From contig CAYXBV010000009.1 in the NCBI GenBank assembly GCA_964463425.1, forward strand, positions 1 through 15,929: 15,929 nucleotides of DNA, read 5' to 3'. The notes under the pieces are model-generated. The model was given only the letters and a program-made list of their open reading frames with translations, did not search any database and was not told where the DNA came from. Positions 14,350-15,929 of the stretch are shown here, piece after piece; positions within the stretch are counted from its first letter, which is position 1, and each line of letters begins with the position of its first letter. Both the position numbers and the translations under genes were made by a program. The DNA comes from JAHJHG01 sp964463425 (GTDB lineage Bacteria; Patescibacteriota; Microgenomatia; UBA8517).

Positions 14350-14383
14350 TTATTTTCGTGAACTAAGTTAGCTTACTACTTCT

Positions 14384-14418
14384 TGCGAGGAGTGTGGGAT
14401 GAAGTTGGAACTTATTGC
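14384..14418 (+). repeat. 35-bp direct repeat, copy 1
   Basis: This copy matches 14684-14718 at 33 of 35 positions; the differences are T/C at 14400 and A/T at 14414. It contains the inverted repeat AAGTTGGAACTT. Read forward it encodes CEECGMKLEL, followed without a stop by IARNNKRGLRRYW up to a TAG at 14474-14476. That resembles the zinc ribbon of some transposases, but no start codon precedes the cysteines. It lies just downstream of the 71-aa gene. Confidence 0.8.
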
Positions 14419-14445
14419 AAGGAATAACAAAAGAGGTTTGCGTCG

Positions 14446-14661
14446 TTATTGGGCTTTTCTAAGAGAGTCGGCATAGTCAACTGCTTCATTTAAAGTCTTC
14501 TTAAGATCTTCAGGGTCCTCTGGTAAATCATGCTCGTCTAGTTCTCTCAAGCTTTTGCCAATTAATTCTCTTACAGAACCTCCACGATAGTTTGATTTTA
14601 TAAATGAAAACAAGGGATTTGTTGGTTTTACTTCTGGTGATTTTTCTTTTCCTTCTGTCAT
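14446..14661 (-). CDS. Unknown 71-aa acidic small protein
   Basis: I do not recognise this protein. It starts MTEGKEKSPEVKPTNPLFSF, is hydrophilic, and its second half (SVRELIGKSLRELDEHDLPEDPEDLKKTLNEAV, shown in outline) looks like two or three amphipathic helices separated by an acidic turn. There are no cysteines and no membrane segment. A perfect extended -10 (TGATATAAT, 14676-14668) on the minus strand predicts a transcript beginning at or within a base or two of the ATG at 14661, so it would be leaderless. The promoter supports it as a real gene. It is bracketed by two copies of a 35-bp direct repeat 300 bp apart, and copy 1 partly encodes an antisense fragment overlapping its 3' end. 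Confidence 0.5.
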   Translation of the reverse strand: MTEGKEKSPEVKPTNPLFSFIKSNYRGGSVRELIGKSLRELDEHDLPEDPEDLKKTLNEAVDYADSLRKAQ

Positions 14662-14667
14662 GTTTAA

Positions 14668-14676
14668 ATTATATCA
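14668..14676 (-). promoter_or_regulatory. Extended -10 promoter of the 71-aa gene
   Basis: TGATATAAT on the minus strand is identical to the -10 of the synthetase operon (9893-9885) and of tRNA-Asp (15508-15500). The predicted start falls on the ATG at 14661. No -35 is seen. Confidence 0.5.
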
Positions 14677-14683
14677 TAGAGCG

Positions 14684-14718
14684 TGCGAGGAGTGTGGGAC
14701 GAAGTTGGAACTTTTTGC
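14684..14718 (+). repeat. 35-bp direct repeat, copy 2
   Basis: This copy starts exactly 300 bases after copy 1. Read forward it encodes CEECGTKLEL within a 29-codon frame that opens at an ATG at 14660 and ends at a TAG after WNKSS. After the repeat the coding text no longer resembles copy 1. It sits immediately upstream of the promoter of the 71-aa gene and downstream of the gene ending at 14753. Confidence 0.8.
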
Positions 14719-14752
14719 TCTCATTAGGACATGGAACAAAAGTAGTTAGAAG

Positions 14753-15364
14753 TCAGCGTTTCAGTCTAAGTCCAAATACTCTAAGATTGTGGTCCATCGT
14801 ATGTTTGATATAAAAAGGAGTTACTACATCGGGATACAAATCAAAAAAACTCATTAATTTTGGGGCTATTTCCCTCGCTGATTCTTCCAGTTCTTCTTGT
14901 TTTTTAAATTCCACACCCATATATAGCATCCCCAAATGTCTTCCTACAATATTCTGTAGTGCATCTATTCGCTTTGAATATCCCATTTTTCTATAAAAAG
15001 TGTTAGTTCGGTCTTGATCGTTAAACAAAAAAATATCCGTCAAGCCACCAGCTCTTAAACCGTCAGTGCCGCGACTAAGAATGTCTACTGTATTGCCAGC
15101 AAGTACTGAGAGTTTTCCGTCTTCTTGAATCTTAGTGAGAGACATATGAAAGCCTGTTGAGCGACTACCTTCACCAGGAGCTTTGGGCATTATAAGAGCT
15201 GCTTGAATAACTTTATCTGGACGAGATAGCGCATTTTGTCTAACTTTAGTAACAAAAACATCTACTATTTTGTATTTTTCTGGAGAGAATAAAAGTCCCT
15301 TTTCTGGAATTTCAAGACTTTCAACAGCAAATCTTTTTGAAGCTGTCAATCTTTCTCTGGACAT
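14753..15364 (-). CDS. Unknown protein with weak GNAT-like features
   Basis: From the ATG at 15364 the protein is 203 aa (MSRERLTASKRFAVESLEIP...). The centre has beta-rich stretches (KIVDVFVTKV, KVIQAALIMPKAPG, STGFHMSLTKI). The segment LTDIFLFNDQDRTNTFYRKM followed by GYSKRI resembles the last strand-helix-strand of GNAT acyltransferases (asn-x-x-fYxkxGY/F). The upstream half lacks a clear acyl-CoA loop, so activity is uncertain. A longer open frame begins at 15466, but its first residues are a translation of tRNA-Asp, so I reject that start. TATACT (15380-15375) with TTGCTT 17 bases upstream could drive a nearly leaderless transcript; read-through from tRNA-Asp is the alternative. Confidence 0.5.
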   Translation of the reverse strand: MSRERLTASKRFAVESLEIPEKGLLFSPEKYKIVDVFVTKVRQNALSRPDKVIQAALIMPKAPGEGSRSTGFHMSLTKIQEDGKLSVLAGNTVDILSRGTDGLRAGGLTDIFLFNDQDRTNTFYRKMGYSKRIDALQNIVGRHLGMLYMGVEFKKQEELEESAREIAPKLMSFFDLYPDVVTPFYIKHTMDHNLRVFGLRLKR

Positions 15365-15407
15365 ATCTGGTGAGAGTATATGAAAAGAAGCTAAAGAAAG
15401 CAAATTG

Positions 15408-15481
15408 CGAGGCGTAGGGGACTCGAACCCCTGATCTCGGCCGTGACAGGGCCGCGCTTTAGCCAACTAAGCTAACGCCCC
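15408..15481 (-). tRNA. tRNA-Asp (anticodon GUC)
   Basis: The reverse complement folds into a 74-nt cloverleaf. The acceptor stem is GGGGCGT/ACGCCTC (one G-U), the D stem GCTT/AAGC. The anticodon stem CGGCC/GGCCG encloses CTGTCAC, and the T arm is AGGGG-TTCGAGT-CCCCT. The anticodon is GUC and the discriminator G, as expected for Asp. The next bases are CAA, so CCA is not encoded. Confidence 0.95.
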
Positions 15482-15499
15482 AAGATGCATTCGTATGAA

Positions 15500-15508
15500 A
15501 TTATATCA
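15500..15508 (-). promoter_or_regulatory. Extended -10 promoter of tRNA-Asp
   Basis: A minus-strand TGATATAAT lies 19 bases upstream of the mature tRNA, predicting a start near 15493 and a leader of about 12 nt. There is no clear -35. Confidence 0.55.
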
Positions 15509-15544
15509 CAAACAAGGCTAATAATGTATGATATTGAGAGCTTC

Positions 15545-15929
15545 ATGAAATACACAAAAAACATGACAAATATAGAATTAGCTGAATTACTTCGTTCAGT
15601 TGCGGCTGCATATCAGCTCAAGGATAGCGAGAAAAATAAATTCAAAATAGTTGCATATCAACGAGCTGCTGAGGCGATTGAGCATTTAACCTCAGAGGTC
15701 AAAGATTTATGGGACGACGGGAAGTTAAAGGAGGTGCCTGGAATTGGAGAAAGCATGGAGTCTCATCTCGATGAGATATTCCGAATCGGAAACTCAAAAC
15801 ATTTTGAGTCAGTTGCGAAAGGAATTCCTCCTGCAACATTTGAATTAATGAAAGTATCCGGTGTGGGTGCGAAAACTGCGTTTAAATTAGCAAAGGAACT
15901 TAAGATAAAAGAAGCAAAGGGGGCAGTCA
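15545..15929 (+). CDS. polX: Family X DNA polymerase (PolX), 3'-truncated
   Basis: The frame is open to the window edge, giving about 128 N-terminal residues. MTNIELAELLRSVAAAYQLK, then FKIVAYQRAAEAIEHL, is the PolX 8-kDa domain that binds gapped DNA 5' ends. VPGIGESMESHLDEIFRIG and MKVSGVGAKTAFKLAKEL are two helix-hairpin-helix motifs with the classical GIG and GVG turns. Bacterial PolX enzymes fill gaps in base excision repair and usually carry a C-terminal PHP exonuclease domain, which would lie beyond the window. A truncated HhH-only protein cannot be excluded. ATGs at 15524, 15545 and 15563 are possible; GAGAG four bases before 15545 favours that one, while family alignments often begin at the MTN of 15563. 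Confidence 0.85.
   Translation, partial: MKYTKNMTNIELAELLRSVAAAYQLKDSEKNKFKIVAYQRAAEAIEHLTSEVKDLWDDGKLKEVPGIGESMESHLDEIFRIGNSKHFESVAKGIPPATFELMKVSGVGAKTAFKLAKELKIKEAKGAV

Noticed and set aside
1..15929. CRISPR array or complete insertion sequence
   Set aside because: There are no regularly spaced repeats and no intact transposase; the only direct repeat pair is the 35-mer at 14384 and 14684.
1..15929. UGA recoding as in some candidate-phylum bacteria
   Set aside because: All recognised proteins (TyrRS, aminotransferase, Obg, VanX-like, MFS) read full length with the standard code and no in-frame UGA is needed.

Overview
The window is AT-rich, gene-dense bacterial DNA read with the standard code. 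Its three tRNA genes carry no encoded CCA, many genes lack a Shine-Dalgarno sequence, and several predicted transcripts are leaderless or nearly so. Together with small membrane-anchored LysM and Ig-like proteins and many unfamiliar short proteins, this suggests a Candidate Phyla Radiation (Patescibacteria)-type organism. That assignment is inferred from style, not from a marker gene.

Left edge (1-2610): the 3' part of a family 2 glycosyltransferase overlaps an O-antigen ligase/polymerase-like membrane protein, so this is the end of a surface polysaccharide locus. It converges on a membrane-anchored protein with two Ig-like domains, followed by tRNA-Thr(CGU).

Core (2720-10266): this is the most interesting part. 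Five tightly packed minus-strand genes form one operon. In transcription order they are a tyrosyl-tRNA synthetase homologue with an altered amino-acid pocket, a class III omega-aminotransferase, a VanX-like M15 dipeptidase with an N-terminal extension, a GNAT-like acyltransferase with two possible GNAT units, and an enolase-superfamily enzyme of the N-acylamino acid racemase/o-succinylbenzoate synthase type. A convergent gene at the far end encodes a second, degenerate TyrRS/TrpRS-like protein with no recognisable HIGH motif. A divergent 89-aa Cys-containing protein shares a symmetric promoter/operator region with the operon. The set could make, remodel or salvage an unusual amino acid or amide, with the synthetase homologue activating it, loading it on tRNA, or giving resistance to it. 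No step is proven from sequence.

Middle (10267-12476): tRNA-Gly(CCC), a membrane-anchored protein with two LysM domains whose Shine-Dalgarno may be gated by alternative hairpins, a roughly 400-bp spacer, and the ribosome-assembly GTPase Obg.

Right (12517-15929): an unknown 187-aa protein, an MFS exporter, a 71-aa protein flanked by two 35-bp direct repeats exactly 300 bp apart, a weakly GNAT-like protein, tRNA-Asp(GUC), and the start of a family X DNA polymerase cut by the window edge.
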